This document shows positions 24,949-38,400 of a stretch of 64,000 nt of DNA, piece by piece. The stretch is from NCBI GenBank assembly GCA_000711775.1, contig ARYC01017102.1, forward strand, positions 62,001 through 126,000, written 5' to 3'. Position 1 is the stretch's first letter. Every line of letters begins with the position of its first letter. The notes under the pieces were generated by a model. That model saw only the letters and a list, made by a program, of their open reading frames with translations, did not search any database and was not told where the DNA came from. The stretch is from Oxytricha trifallax. Lineage: Eukaryota; Ciliophora; Spirotrichea; Sporadotrichida; Oxytrichidae. Made by a program: the position numbers and the translations under genes.

Positions 24949-25977
24949 TCATTCTTCCCTCTCTCGCACAAACTATTGTCTATCTACGCTCACTCTCTTA
25001 CAGCTGCTTTGAATTAAATCAACTATATCGATGGGCAAGTCATGCATAAGATGATACAGTAGCAGATTCTTGTAGTGTGTCTTGATTTAACTCCAATAGA
25101 ATTCAATTCCATTAAATTATGGGCTATAAGGAACGTTGTATACAGGAGTTATGTTTAACTCTTCATAAGCTTTCTTAGACTCCTTAGTCTTATGAACTGA
25201 AAGGTTATCAACAAACAGGATGATCTCTTGGTTACTATACTTATCTCTGAGCTTATGTAGGAACTCTATATACTACTCTCGCTTAATAGAGCGAGGGTGA
25301 ATAACATAACTCTCTAAGCCTGAATCTTCACTTATACCAGCTAATATTGCATGGGTGACTACCTTCACTTTTTAGTCATAAACTTCTATATTATCATACT
25401 TCTTATACCAAGACTTATTAATAAAAGTGTTGAAGGTGAATACAGCTTCATCAGCGTGTATGAACTTGATGTTATTAGTAATAGCCCTCTGCATTTAATC
25501 ATATATATAGTTTAAATTATTACTATAAAATGGCACTGTAAAATCAATCACTCTCTTCACTCTGTTGACAGTCTTGAAAGCAATACCATTTCTTCTAAAA
25601 ATATTGGCTATAGTCTAAGGAGAGATACGCATGTCAGGAAACTTGCGATGAAACATCACAGCTCGCTAGTCTAATATAAAGTGTGCCCAATACTTCAAAG
25701 TCTTCGAGTCGCAGAGGTAGTCAATATGGTGCTGTGAAAACTTTTATTTCCTTGCAGGATGCTTTCAAGTGCCTGAATTAAAAAGCTAAACAGCTAACAT
25801 GCAATGATACCTAACAGTTGAGGCACTCTTGTGTAATAGCTTTGCTATAGCTGCATAATTTAGTACAGGTTTGACTTAGTCTATATAAATACACGTACCA
25901 TACCTAAGCTTAAGCAGTAAATCTAAATATTACTCATCATAAATCGACCCTAAATTTCGCTAATTTCTATTTCTCAT
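24949..25977 (-). pseudogene. TBE 42-kDa type DDE transposase with a premature stop
   Basis: About 342 codons from ATG 25977 to TGA 24949-24951. N-terminal helix-turn-helix-like part (AAIAKLLHKSASTVRYH). Catalytic core of the Tc1/mariner/IS630 type: first Asp in FIHADEAVF, second in LFVDNLSVH, Glu in FNGIEFYW, with 34 residues between second Asp and Glu. A TGA at 25765-25767 interrupts the frame after ...QLFNSGT; since TGA is the only stop in this code, it truncates the protein before the catalytic core. The rest is intact. TBE transposases act in programmed genome rearrangement in Oxytricha; this copy as read could not make full-length protein. Confidence 0.9.
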
Positions 25978-26409
25978 TTTGTAAATTGGCCTAATTTCTC
26001 ATCTAACCCCAATAAGATCCCAACTATACCTACAAATCAAAGCACTTATAAACCTCAATAAGGGGTTTTGGGGTTTTGATTAGGCTAAACTTATAAAATA
26101 ATTTTATTAAAAATTTTTAATATTTTTAATTAGTTTATTAAAAGAGAAACAAGCTAAATTGAATGTGGTATTATTTAAGATAAAATTAATATATTTCTTA
26201 TTTTTTTAAAAAAATTATATTTATCAAATCATCACGAATTTGATTAATTAAAAAGGATGAATAAAGCTAAAATATTCAATATGAAGATTTATTATAATTG
26301 ATTTACTAAATAATTTTAAAATAATTATAATTATAATAATATGCATTAATAATAACAGGGATTTTATAAAAGAGGATCCTTCATCTCAAATACCAATATA
26401 AAAATTTAG

Positions 26410-29400
26410 TTAATTTATTTGACTGCTCTTGCTTTAGCAATCAACATCACGACTTGAAAATAAATATAAGAAATTAAGCAGATTTTATAAAAATATCCCC
26501 TAAAATAAATCTCATTTTATAAATTAGTAAAATTGAAACTTGCATCAAACCATTATTCAGTAATAGTTAAATTGACCAATAGATAATCCAAACTCAAAAT
26601 TTGACGAGCTACCTGATAGAATTAAACGAGACTGAAGAATTTGAACTTTAAAATTATTTCTCTGGAGCCCTGCTTGACTACGACTATGAGATCAATGACT
26701 TGAATGGAACGTGGTACTTTGATCAACCTTTTTATAAGATATTGATCACGCTCACACCCCCATATAAAAGCATCGCAACTCAAGTCATTACAAACGATAG
26801 TTATTAAAAATAGAATGAGCCATTCCCTTAATCTTATCATATATTAACATTATATTCGTTGAATGAATTAAAAATATTCATTGTTTTTTTATATGGGAGT
26901 TTATAATTGGACTATAATTAAATTAATATATTTTTAAATCTACAATTTTGTTACCAGAAAACGATGGTACTAAATTGACAATGTTCATGATAGATAGGAA
27001 TTTTATAGTTTATAATTATGATGTTTCTGATTACAGTACAGGGGATTTGGATTTAATTTATTAATTCTAACTGAACACAACTATAGTTAATGAATCTTGC
27101 CATGACCTCACTTTTCTTTAATATGCAACAAAATAATAAGCTCTAATGATCTTTTGCAAATTAAATTTTGTTAATAATTTTAACAACTTATATTAAAGAG
27201 GGTTTTTAATTTTTCAAATTAAATTTGCAGAAGTATGGTACTTACAGGCTCTGGTGACGTGGATTATTACCTCTATACAAATGTTTTTATAGATCTTACA
27301 GGTGCAAAAGCAGGTCATATTCCAAACGTATACTACGATTAGTACAGAAACAACCCAGTCTTTGTAGACTTTGTATCTGGAATAATCTTTATTGGGATGG
27401 AACAAAATACAGATGGAACGAGCGTTGCTTTGTTTCTTTCAAATTAGAATAAAGATTTTTGGAATCCATACTATCAACAAGTCATTGTAAAAATAAACAT
27501 AACTGACTTCTTGAATATGAAAGCAACTAAAATAACCTACTAATACAATTTGTCTGGTAGGATGCTAGTTAAATATAAATTTAATTAAAATTAAAGTTAT
27601 TGTAATTAATTATACTCTCTTAAGTATGATATGATGTATTGCCATTAATATAGAAGCTAACAAGTTTATAATTTCTTTTAAATGTTACTTATTTAATACC
27701 AAAGTGACAAAGTTATTAGCTTTGGAATAATGAGTTTAAAACCTTTGATAATTGGGCTAGTTTTTGACATCAACGGAGTTTTGTTATGCAAGTTAACAGA
27801 TTTAATCTACTAGCCCTTGCCATGGTCTCAGTTTTATCCTACTCTCCCTTGTAATACACCGAACACTTCTTAATTAATAGGTATGGACAACGCCCTGTCT
27901 CTCTATAAAAATCCTTAAGATGAAAGTTACTTTTATATAACAATGAGCTCACCTCCTGGAGTGATTGAAGTCAATATTGATGATCCTTACAACGCCTATA
28001 TCTTTAAGTAATACCTAAAGTTTTTGTTGTTTTTTATTTTATTACCAACTTCCTAGTGAATCTCCAGCTTTAATAGGCTAAAAGATTGTTGCAACTAACA
28101 AAAATATCATAATTCATTCCATGTTAAATATTGAGACAAATGAGCAAGTATTAAGACTATATAATAGAAACGCGAGTCACTACAATATTGCAAAGTACAA
28201 CTTTATTCTACCTCAGAAGAGTAGAAGTAATTATTTCTATTTTCCAAGCTATTATCAAAACAATTTACTTTTCAGAGACGAAGTAAGAATTAATGTTACC
28301 ACATTTTTTGACTATAAACTTACTTTAAATGCTACTAATTATACATGGGTTAATACTTTTAAGTAAACATAATATAAATTATTCAATAGAGCTAATATGT
28401 TACTTTATTTAAGTTTACAACATATTCTAAGTAAATCTTACAGTTAAAAACAGTTAAAATTAAGAAAAAAGGGGAAATTTAAAGATGAAAACATATTCAC
28501 TAAGTTTAGATTTTAATTTTGACCTACCAACAAATTATCATTTTAGTTTGATGAATAAATTTAGTATATAAAAGTGACATGATAAATAATTTTGATATTG
28601 CTCATAAACGACCATATAACAGCTATAATAAGATTAACGTCTTTTTCAATGTGACATTTGTGGAGCAAGATTTTACTTAAGTTGTAATATCTGGAAAAGC
28701 CCAGCAAGATTAAAATATTTTTTACAATTGTGGAGATGACAGTTTCAAGTATAGAGTAACTGATCTTTTTGATGGACCAAATTTTAACATAAGTTTTGCT
28801 GCTCATGATCAAAACGATTGTGATCAGGGATACTGCTACTTTGATATAGTCAACTAAAACATTCAAGAGAACTTTCAGACTCCAATTGATGACCTAAATT
28901 GTGACTAATCCTTCGTATTTCTAGATGACTAGAGTGCTTTGAGCTCACCAGACGATGACCCTGTTCTCTTAGTTTGTATAGATAATTAAAATCAGGTAAT
29001 GGAAACTTATAAAATGGTGATAAGCAATCAATCTTTAGTTCTTCTTAACTAAATTGAAGCACCTTCTTTGAACATGATTTTTGTTGGGGCAGACACAGAA
29101 GAGCGATCTCTATTTGTTATAGCATAGATTGTTGATCAAGATTGGATTACTCCAGATAACGAAGTGCATTTTTTCTCTATTTAAGAGCAAATAGTCTGGA
29201 AAAACTATACTAGTGGCCCCATTTAAATGAATAACTACGATCTCACAGATTTACAAATTTTTAGCTATAACACCAATATAAACATGGGAGTTTTAACTAG
29301 TAGCAAATCCTCACAAACAGAGCAAATCATGCTATATTTCAATGTGGATAACCAAAACTCTGTGTTTACTATTGTTTCTAAGAACACACAAAAAGTTGAT

Positions 29401-32400
29401 TTCACAAATCAAACTATAAAAGTTGCAATTTCGTAAGAAGGGTTCATCTATGCTCTTTAACTGGACCAAACTTTAAACATTTACTAAGTTATGGAAGTAA
29501 ATTAAGAACAGACATTTGTGAGGCTTAAGTAAAAAGTCTTAGATAATTAGAATTACACTCCAAAATAAATGGACATATAGTAATCCTTCTTTGTAATATA
29601 CTATGGATTAAACGAGATTTACATTTATGATATTAAGAACTATGTTGACCTTGTATACAGAATGAAATCACTCATATTATTTTATAATTTTCTTAGTTTA
29701 AGAAATTACCACTGTATTAAGAATACTAAGATTTCTAATTCAGCTTATTCGCAGCTCCAAGATTAGGCTCTGTAATACACAAATCTTATTATGAATCTTT
29801 TCTTTCAATTTTAATGATAAATCCAAATTACTATGGAAAATAGGCACTTAAAATCTTCATATTCTCTCTAAGTGACTATCAGCATAATAGTTTAATGATG
29901 TAAAAAGATGTCACAGAGTTCTTCTCAGAATCTCAAAACAGAACTATTGTATTGAATGGTAATGATGCAACGAATATTATGATATTGATGTCAGAGAGAA
30001 AAATATCAATGCATTAAGTTGAGTTCTTTAACTATATATAACTGAGAGATAATTCTGCATACAAGTAAGATCTACTAAGTAAATGCTCCCAACATAAATT
30101 CACAGTTGATCCTTAAATTATTGTTTACTTATTAAATAGTTATCTTAAAATCATCAAAGTTTAAGGAATATTGAGAGATGATACAATTCAAATTTCAAAG
30201 CTAAAATTAAGAGGCTAATCAATGTTTTAGAATAAACTTAATCTCTTTGATTCTAACGACGAAGTTTCTCTGAATATTTTGTCTCAAAATCAAGGCATAG
30301 CTGTAACGACTACAGATGTTACTAACTCATCTAATAATTTAGTTTAGGTCTATTTCGCTTATGGAGACGATAAAAATTATAACGGTCAAAGTGATTACAC
30401 TTTAATAGTGGAAAACCTTATTGAAGGCTACAATATGAGTTACACAATTAGTAAAATTTATTTTAATTACCGAAAAAAAATTAGTAAAAAAACAATTTTT
30501 ACACGCTATTTTAATCCTATTGGCTATTAAATATATTTGTTCTGACCGAGACCCCCCCCTCCCACCCCCCTCCCCCCCTCAGACGAGACCCCGCCTCCCA
30601 CCCCCCTCCCCCCCTCAGACGAGACCCCCTCCCCCCCCCTCAAACCGAGACCCCCCTCCCCCCCTCAAACTATATTTTTTATTTTCATATCATTAATTTT
30701 CAAAATAATTTTATAGAAATTTTGTTTTATTTTATTAGCTTTACTCGAATATTATATTAATAAAATTTAAGATAAATTTAAAAATTAGAATATGGATAAA
30801 TTGGTTGTTAATCTTTAGAAATAAGAATTAAGCTATGACTACTTAGGTTTTGAGTAATTATTGATTAGAAATTGAGAATACATAAATACATGAAAAAAAT
30901 TGCTTATTATTTTAATTTTATTACCAATTAATAATTATTAGGTATCTTGTGTGCATCACTCTCATTTGCGTGGGAATAATTTTATCAGTGCACAGAATAT
31001 CTAGTAGTCCATTCACAATTGTTTCTGATCTTTTAATTCAGACAATTCTAGCTGCTGATTAATCTCTAACGCTCATTCTTGTTTAAATGTATTGACCTTG
31101 CTCTTGATAGCATCAGTATTCTCATGAATGACGTTCTTGACTCCCTTTTCGAATTGCTCAACATATTGTTTGTTTTGTGCCCATATTGGTTAACTTTATT
31201 AGCAATAGTTTGTGAAAGAGTTATTCCTGCGTGAGTCTTAGTTGCGATATTTTATTAGTGCTTCTGAATGTTATTAGAGGAAATATTTTTAACTGCATAA
31301 ATTTTTCTAATGTAAATACCTCTAGATTTTAAATTAATTTCACTGGGCGGTTACTATAAATTTCCTTCAATACCCTGGATAGCTGATTGATGTGAAAGTA
31401 GCTGTGATGGTAACTGTTAGTTCCCAAAGCCATATCCAATCTATTATTGCTAAAGATTTTACTGCTACTCATTGAAATGTATACCCATATTATTCATAGA
31501 TTATTGCTAAGTTTACTACTATTGAATCAATGGCTAATACTAATACTGTCTTTATTAATTAAATACTTTTAATTAATAAATAGGCTTTCTTTAGTAATTA
31601 AGTACTTTTAATTAATAAATATGTTGAGGGGGTTAGTGGTGGTGACCTATGCATGCTATAAATTATTGCTAGTTTAAGAAGGCATTTTTTGTGAATGCTA
31701 TTGGAAATGTTGTTAAGGCAGTGGTTATTACTCAGTTTTTTTTAATCCATTATCAAAAACAACTGCCGTTGCCACTTCTTTAATCTTTCAAATTTTTTCT
31801 CAAACTTTATATTATTTAAATAATATTTCTAGTAGATTTATAAGTACACTTAATTTCAATTTCTATTCATTTTAAAAAAATACTTCTTAAATAAAATTAA
31901 ATATTTAAAAACTTCATAAATTATATAAATATTATCATTTACAAAAGTAGTAATTATTAATATTAAAATTTTTACTTTTACTTTTTAAATGGCTAAAAAG
32001 TCTACCAACAAAAAAAATAAAAAAAGGAATATTAAGAGAAAGCTTGATTTAATTTCTTAAAGCTAATCAGATGCAGAGTCTTCTTAAATTTCTCAAAATT
32101 TAGAAATATAATTTGATAAAATTAGTTTGGAGATGAATAGATAACCTAATTAAAAAAGGTTAAAAAAAAATATGACTCTAGATTTAAAGAAGTAGTCAAA
32201 GATATAAGATAATTAATCTTCTGAATCAAATGAGCAATTTGAATAAATAAATACTTATTTAGAAAAATAGGAGATTCCTGACTAAGATTTAAATTTAAGT
32301 GATACAAGTCTTTCACAATACTCAAATAAGATTGATGAATTCTAAAACCAAGATTAATTAGAAATAGATGAAACAATTTAAAAATAAATCTAATCTTAGT

Positions 32401-35400
32401 AAATGCAACTGTAAAATGTATCTGGTGATGGAAATTGTCTCTTTAGAGCAATCTTGTTAGCCTTAAATTATCCAGAAAATTAATATCATTTACTAAGATA
32501 AATGGTTGTTGAATATATTAGATTTAACAAATAAAGATATGAGAGTATTATTTAAAATAATTTCAGAATAACCTTCAACTAATATCTTGCAAATATGCAA
32601 TAAGACGGTGAATGGGGCTCTTTTATTGAACTTAGAGCGTTAAGTAATATGTTCAAAGTTCAAATAAGGATTTACAATGATTTAAATTAAAATCCTTTAT
32701 ATGTTATAAATGAATAAAGATTTGAGAATCAAATAAAAATATACTATAGAAACTACCATTTCTAAGTTATAAGAGATACTACTTCAATTGATCTTCAAAT
32801 TGCAGATTAAAACATAAAATAGAATTTCAAAGAAAATAAAAAGAATAAAAAAAATCAAGTTATTTAGAGTGTCTTTAAAGTAAATGTAAAAAAATAGGAT
32901 ATCTAAGAAGAAGAAATTATTGACGAAGATATTTAGCTAATTTTAATGAAATTTTAGAAAAATAATGAAAAGTCATATCCAAAAATCCATTCTAACTTCA
33001 AAAGATACTAGGAATTTTTAGAATATTCTATCAATAAGACACTTCCAATTGTTACTGGGAAACAAGTTAATACATAGAGAAAAAAGATTTTTGATTTTAA
33101 ATAAAAAGTCAAAAAATACTTACCACAGTTAAGTGAAAATTAAATTAGTTAAGCAAGTGAATCATTATTTATTATGAAAGACATGAATAATTAGTAAGAT
33201 AGTAAATTATATGTGGTTCCATTCACTCATGAAATTCTAGATATAATTAGTTAAGCTCATAGAGCATAATAGAAAAATGGGATTCATAGAACTATTAAAG
33301 AAACTATGAAATATATTAAAAATATTCTCAATATTACTTATTATGGCATGGAGTAGGATGTTAAAAAATATATTTCAAAATGTTAAGAATGTTATTTAAA
33401 AAGAATTGCAAAAATTCCAAAAAAATAAGAATTTTAACCAATATATTCTTCTAAACCTTTAGAAAGAATTTAAATTGACACTACTGATATTACATTTTTA
33501 AATGAGAAATATCCATATTTATTATGCATAGTTGATCACTTTTCAAAATTTGCACAGGCTTATGTAATGAAAAATAAAACAGCAGAAAATGTTATTAAGT
33601 AACTCAAGAAATTCTTTAGTTCTTATGGATTACCACAAATTATTTAATCAGATAATGGATTAGAATTCTGTAATAATAAAATGAATGAACTAATTTCTAA
33701 TTTCTAAAATATTAAGCATATTACCTCAAGACCTTATAATCCAAGAGCTCAGGGATGTGTAGAGGCTTTTAACAAAACAATAAAGAATGAATTAAAAATT
33801 ATTTAATACACATTAGATAAATAATTTGAAATTAAAACAGCAATTTAAGATTTCCTTATCCATTACAATAATAAAGAACATTCAACAACTAAATGTCAAC
33901 CCAGAGTAGTATTTAATAGTTAAGATTTAGAATTATTCAAGAAAGTAAAATTGAATATTATGAAAACTTTGGAAAGTAAGTATTAGAAATTAAACACATT
34001 TAAGGAAGGCTAGACCTGCTTACTTTTTAATAAGTTTACAGTAAAATAAAAAACTATGATACAAAGATTAGAAGGAATGCAAGGAAGATATGGATCATTT
34101 ACAATAAAATGTACTGTAATAAAGACTGATAGAATATTAGTCCAAATTTAAATTGAATAATAAAAGAATCTTCCAAAAGAATTATAAGTTGGGACCTCAT
34201 ACACTACACTATACACAAATTTAAAAGGCTATTTTATTTTTAATTGATAATATCAGATTCTAATTAATTTCATTAACATTTAATTTTATTATTTAAGATA
34301 TTTAATATCTATTAAAGATATTTTAATAAATAAAATTATTAAACTAAATTTTAAATTTTTATTATATTTATTGATAAAATAAGCATTATATAAATTTTAA
34401 ATAAAAATTTATATTTATATATTAATATTAAAAACAATAAAAACTTACTTTTATTTATATATTATATGTAAATATGAAATTATCAAAATTTAATGAAATT
34501 TATTAAATCTAAAATTAAATAATTTAAGAAAAATTATTTTATTTAAAATTATTTATAAATTTAACTATTTTAAAAAAGTTCTTAATTTTTAATAAATCTC
34601 TTAATTAGTTGTTGATTTACCATTCAAAAAATTTAAGTAATAATAAAAAATTATTATCAATCATAATAATAGCCATTTAAAAAGTAAAAGTAAAAATTTT
34701 AATATTAATAATTACTACTTTTGTAAATGATAATATTTATATAATTTATGAAGTTTTTAAATATTTAATTTTATTTAAGAAGTATTTTTTTAAAATGAAT
34801 AGAAATTGAAATTAAGTGTACTTATAAATCTACTAGAAATATTATTTAAATAATATAAAGTTTGAGAAAAAATTTGAAAGATTAAAGAAGTGGCAACGGC
34901 AGTTGTTTTTGATAATGGATTAAAAAAAACTGAGTAATAACCACTGCCTTAACAACATTTCCAATAGCATTCACAAAAAATGCCTTCTTAAACTAGCAAT
35001 AATTTATAGCATGCATAGGTCACCACCACTAACCCCCTCAACATATTTATTAATTAAAAGTACTTAATTACTAAAGAAAGCCTATTTATTAATTAAAAGT
35101 ATTTAATTAATAAAGACAGTATTAGTATTAGCCATTGATTCAATAGTAGTAAACTTAGCAATAATCTATGAATAATATGGGTATACATTTCAATGAGTAG
35201 CAGTAAAATCTTTAGCAATAATAGATTGGATATGGCTTTGGGAACTAACAGTTACCATCACAGCTACTTTCACATCAATCAGCTATCCAGGGTATTGAAG
35301 GAAATTTATAGTAACCGCCCAGTGAAATTAATTTAAAATCTAGAGGTATTTACATTAGAAAAATTTATGCAGTTAAAAATATTTCCTCTAATAACATTCA

Positions 35401-38400
35401 GAAGCACTAATAAAATATCGCAACTAAGACTCACGCAGGAATAACTCTTTCACAAACTATTGCTAATAAAGTTAACCAATATGGGCACAAAACAAACAAT
35501 ATGTTGAGCAATTCGAAAAGGGAGTCAAGAACGTCATTCATGAGAATACTGATGCTATCAAGAGCAAGGTCAATACATTTAAACAAGAATGAGCGTTAGA
35601 GATTAATCAGCAGCTAGAATTGTCTGAATTAAAAGATCATTGTGAATGGACTACTAGATATTCTGTGCACTGATAAAATTATTCCCACGCAAATGAGAGT
35701 GATGCACACAAGATACCTAATAATTATTAATTGGTAATAAAATTAAAATAATAAGCAATTTTTTTCATGTATTTATGTATTCTCAATTTCTAATCAATAA
35801 TTACTCAAAACCTAAGTAGTCATAGCTTAATTCTTATTTCTAAAGATTAACAACCAATTTATCCATATTCTAATTTTTAAATTTATCTTAAATTTTATTA
35901 ATATAATATTCGAGTAAAGCTAATAAAATAAAACAAAATTTCTATAAAATTATTTTGAAAATTAATGATATGAAAATAAAAAATATAGTTTGAGGGGGGA
36001 GGGGGGGGTCTCGGTTGAGGGGGAGGAGGGGGGGTCTCGTGCTGAGGGGGGGAAGGGGGGGTGGGAGGGGGGGTCTCGGTCAGAACATATATTTAAATGG
36101 CAAGCAATGAAATTTTAAGATGCGTTCCAAATAAATCGAATTAAATTAATCAAGTATAAATTAAATTAAAAAAATGAAATTACGTTTTAAAATATAAAAG
36201 ATCATTTTATTAACTAATAAGATAAGTCTCTTAAAATAATGTTAATTAATTAATTATATAAACTAAAGAATTTCAAAATTCTTAATATAAATATTTAATT
36301 AATATGTCTATTAGCCATAAATTGAAATTTAAAATATGAGCTCTAATAATTTCAAAATATAATCTCATTTTTTTAAACTTAATTTATACTTGATTAATTT
36401 AATTCGATTTATATGGAACATATCTCAAAATTTCAATGCTTGCCATTTTAATATATTTAATAGCCAATAGGATTTAAATAGCGTGTATAAATTACTCATT
36501 ACAAAATCATTTTTGGTAATTCAAATAAATTGAACTCAATAAATTGTTCATTCTTTGACAAAAATGGAAATATATAAGATTGCTATGACAAAGGAATTAC
36601 AGATATGACTTAATCAACTACCTACAATTTTTATATTGAGTTTGTGACCCAAAACAGATAGATCATCAAATCTTTTACGCTTGGATCACTATTTATTATG
36701 TTTGACTCTTTGAATATGATTACTGTGCAAACATTCCTCAATTTTAAAGTCTAACTTTTTCTTTCTAACCTTATTTAGAATTTAAATTGCAGGGAGATGA
36801 TACAAATTTAGACGAAATCAACGGCATGGCTTTAGACTTTAAGAAAGAATATTTAATGTAAGATAAATTGGGCTGCAACATTTAAGGTTACCTCAATGTT
36901 TATGAATGCCTTTGGATTGGCAACGAAGGAGAACTTTCTTACACTTTATATTTAGCTATCTACGAATGCAGAATAAATGAAACTATCTATCTGAAAATGG
37001 CAAAGATAAAAATATATGACGACAGAAGTGATTTTGAGATGAATGTGCTGAAGGGCGAACTACAGATACCATACAGAGTTATTGATATTGATAGGGGAAA
37101 CATAACTGTATTGAATAAGCAGAGTAGTGTTATTTGCGTGACTATTGGGATGTCTATGGACAATCCTGGTTCAACCTCAAACATATTCTATTCTCTCAAT
37201 TTAACTATTGACATTAAAAGTAACCTTGTGGCATTCCAAGACTTGTAGTTCTTAAGCGCAATCATACTTGATTAAGATACATTCAAGATTGATTAGCTAT
37301 TAAGCATACCTAACTCTAATATTTTAATCATTGTGGATAGTTTATACGGCATCTATCTTTATGACTTAGATTTCTAAAGAATACTCAAGTAATTTGATCT
37401 TAGATAAGAATCTCAATACTAAGACTTAAATCAAATTAATGAGGATGATTTTAGAGTTTTCACAGTTGCAGGAAATTGGCCTAACTAACTTCACATAATT
37501 TCTAGTATTGGGATTCACATTTTCAATTTCGCTGTTGATTTAAGTGACAAGTATTAGATTCTTCCCGATTATAACTCAACACTAGAGCCTATTTAGAAGA
37601 GAATCATTCGATATCACTTTGATTAATTTGATAATGAACTCGCATTTAACGACTATGGTTATTCTTTCCTAATGACAAAATCTACATCGAAAACAAACTA
37701 TGATGTTTATCTAGGAGTAGTTTCATTCTATGCTTCAAGCACATCAAAACTTTTTAAGATAATAAAAGTCACCTCAAACCAGTAGTGCTTATCTCTTAAT
37801 TAAGAAAATTCACTAGTTTCAGATTTAAGGGATGAATTAGCTGTCTCCTTTGTCTGTAATACTTAGCTTTACATAGTAAAGACCTGCCTGAGACCTCACT
37901 ATAAAATCAACATGTCTAGTTATTTAGCTCAATCCTCAAGAATTAAAAATGGGAAAAATTAGCCTGGAACTCTCTAATACAATCAATATAACATAACCCT
38001 GAAAGCTTCTAATGAGTTCAATTAAAACGGATTGAATCAAGCATAAGTGTAAATTACTCTTTACCAGAAAACTTACCCCAACGAGCAGTATCCTGAATTC
38101 TATCTAATATGCATTTTTATGCTTTGTACAGCTATTACTCTGATTATGCTTTTGGCAGTAGGTGGAAAGAACATTAAAAATCAAAGTTTTGTAACTGAAG
38201 AGGCTCTACCAAAAATGTCCTTTGATGAAAATGTTAGGAGCTCCACTCAGGCTAATCATAGCTCTTTTGTGCCAACAGCCGCTACAAAACTTTCTAATTA
38301 TTAAAAATTAAAAAGGCTGATGATTCTTAAATCTATTCAAGTCTTTCTGAAAAAAATCTATTTTTACTCTTTAAAAAAAGTATAATTAAAACTTTAATAA

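Larger units (their letters stand above)
18893..26078. mobile_element. TBE transposon, near full length, carrying a foldback insertion
   Basis: Ends are perfect: CAAAACCCCAAAACCCC at 18893-18909 and its complement at 26062-26078, flanked by ATT at 18890-18892 and 26079-26081. Subterminal sequence (TTAGTGAGGTTTATAAGTGC at left, the matching complement at right) is also shared. Removing the 3.18-kb foldback leaves about 4.0 kb, the usual TBE size. Three characteristic genes are present: zinc finger-kinase (57 kDa type, -), 22 kDa type (+) and DDE transposase (42 kDa type, -). All three carry lesions (see entries), so this copy looks inactive. It sits between copies A and B of the tandem array. 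Confidence 0.95.
30538..36087. mobile_element. Transposon with 1.4-kb inverted repeats encoding an OTU-integrase fusion
   Basis: Tips are TGTTCTGACCGAGACCCCC and the complement GGGGGTCTCGGTCAGAACA. TATATT flanks both (30532-30537, 36088-36093), a 6-bp target duplication typical of retroviral-type integrases (alternatively an 8-bp ATATATTT if the tip is GTTCTG). Terminal inverted repeats span 30538-31994 and 34671-36087; they start with a C-rich minisatellite and end at the first codons of the central gene. The central gene (31989-34247) carries an OTU protease and an rve integrase; a second frame lies inside each repeat. No reverse transcriptase and no DNA polymerase. It resembles cut-and-paste integrase elements (Ginger-type) more than Mavericks/Polintons; I infer this from gene content only. 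Confidence 0.85.
30464..36521. other. 6-kb IES of copy B with nested mobile elements
   Basis: TAATT occurs at 30464-30468 and 36517-36521. Joining at this repeat gives ...SKIYFNSNKLNSINCSF..., in frame. Just inside, the two ends form an inverted repeat (AATTACCGAAAAA...TTTACACGCTATTT...ATCCTATTGGCTATTAAATA against its complement at 36450-36520), so the original IES of about 500 bp was itself an inverted-repeat element. The 5.55-kb OTU-integrase transposon is inserted in it. Confidence 0.8.

Noticed and set aside
1250..26078. C4A4/G4T4 tracts as true telomeres or chromosome ends
   Set aside because: Each tract is only 1.5-2 repeats, most are paired in inverted orientation with 3-bp ANT duplications, and subterminal sequence is TBE-like. 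They are transposon ends, not telomeres.
28561..28866. 101-codon open frame on - strand
   Set aside because: It is antisense to a well-aligned coding block of copy B (VTFVEQDFTQVVI..., DLFDGPNFNIS) on +; shadow frame.
30538..36087. Maverick/Polinton element
   Set aside because: Integrase and long inverted repeats fit, but there is no DNA polymerase B, packaging ATPase, capsid or adenain-type protease, the length is 5.5 kb and the protease is OTU type.
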